From Firmicutes bacterium UBA2530 (GTDB lineage Bacteria; Bacillota; Clostridia; Tissierellales; Sedimentibacteraceae): a DNA stretch of 6,176 bases. The stretch spans positions 3,529 to 9,704 of the forward strand of contig DDNC01000022.1 of assembly GCA_002340985.1 (NCBI GenBank), read 5' to 3'. Below are positions 6,152 through 6,176 of this stretch, one piece after another (position 1 is the first letter of the stretch; each line of letters opens with the position of its first letter). The notes under the pieces were generated by a model. It worked only from the letters and a program-made list of their open reading frames with translations, was not told where the DNA came from and made no database searches. Both the position numbers and the translations under genes were made by a program.

Positions 6152-6170
6152 AATGATACTAATTCGCATT
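6152..6170. promoter_or_regulatory. Fur-box-like palindrome at the right edge
   Basis: AATGATACTAATTCGCATT matches the 19-bp Fur-box form AATGATAATNATTATCATT at 15 of the 18 defined positions. Fur is the ferric uptake regulator; with Fe2+ bound it usually represses iron-acquisition genes. The site lies 110-128 bp upstream of DUF554, upstream of any promoter I can place for it, so it more likely serves a gene just outside the window on the right, though control of the DUF554 operon is possible. The match is seen; binding is inferred. Confidence 0.5.
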
Positions 6171-6176
6171 AAATCA

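Noticed and set aside
1..6176. Search for CRISPR repeats, tRNA/rRNA genes, insertion sequences, phage or defence genes and riboswitches
   Set aside because: No repeated spacer pattern, transposase or integrase frame, cloverleaf-like segment or recognisable riboswitch core was seen on either strand; nearly all the DNA is explained by five ordinary genes.

Overview
The window looks like an ordinary stretch of chromosome from a low-G+C, anaerobic-type Firmicute, most probably in class Clostridia. The reasons are AT-rich DNA with very AT-rich intergenic gaps, strong Shine-Dalgarno sequences, a consensus SigA-type promoter, intrinsic terminators, and the combination of YjiH, a GTP-type PEP carboxykinase, an NhaC-superfamily antiporter and a DUF554 membrane protein. 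The genus cannot be fixed from the sequence alone.

Layout, left to right. (1) The 3' part of a YjiH-family multi-pass membrane protein on the + strand, cut by the left edge. (2) A strong hairpin at 841-881, lying between this gene and the convergent next one. (3) A complete pckG on the - strand (GTP-dependent phosphoenolpyruvate carboxykinase, 597 aa), with a good promoter (TTGAAA-N17-TATAAT) about 85-110 bp upstream of its start and a small inverted repeat in its leader. (4) A divergent, AT-rich intergenic region of about 370 bp. (5) A stand-alone alpha/beta hydrolase on the + strand with a complete Ser-Asp-His triad; its start is best placed at 3065 by its ribosome binding site. (6) Two hairpins at 3901-3980, one of them a nearly uninterrupted bidirectional terminator, between the hydrolase and the convergent next operon. 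(7) A two-gene operon on the - strand: a DUF554 membrane protein (first) followed 8 nt later by an NhaC-family antiporter that starts with GTG. (8) A right-edge region holding a candidate promoter for that operon and a sequence close to the Fur-box consensus.

The genes form four separate transcription units that read as housekeeping metabolism and membrane transport: PEP/oxaloacetate interconversion, a lone hydrolase, and two sets of membrane proteins. I see no mobile element, phage gene, CRISPR array, RNA gene, toxin-antitoxin pair or defence system, and no evidence for an undescribed multi-gene system. The points most worth a second look are the Fur-box-like site at the right edge, the altered signature motifs in the NhaC-family protein together with its tight coupling to DUF554, and the inverted repeat just downstream of the pckG promoter.
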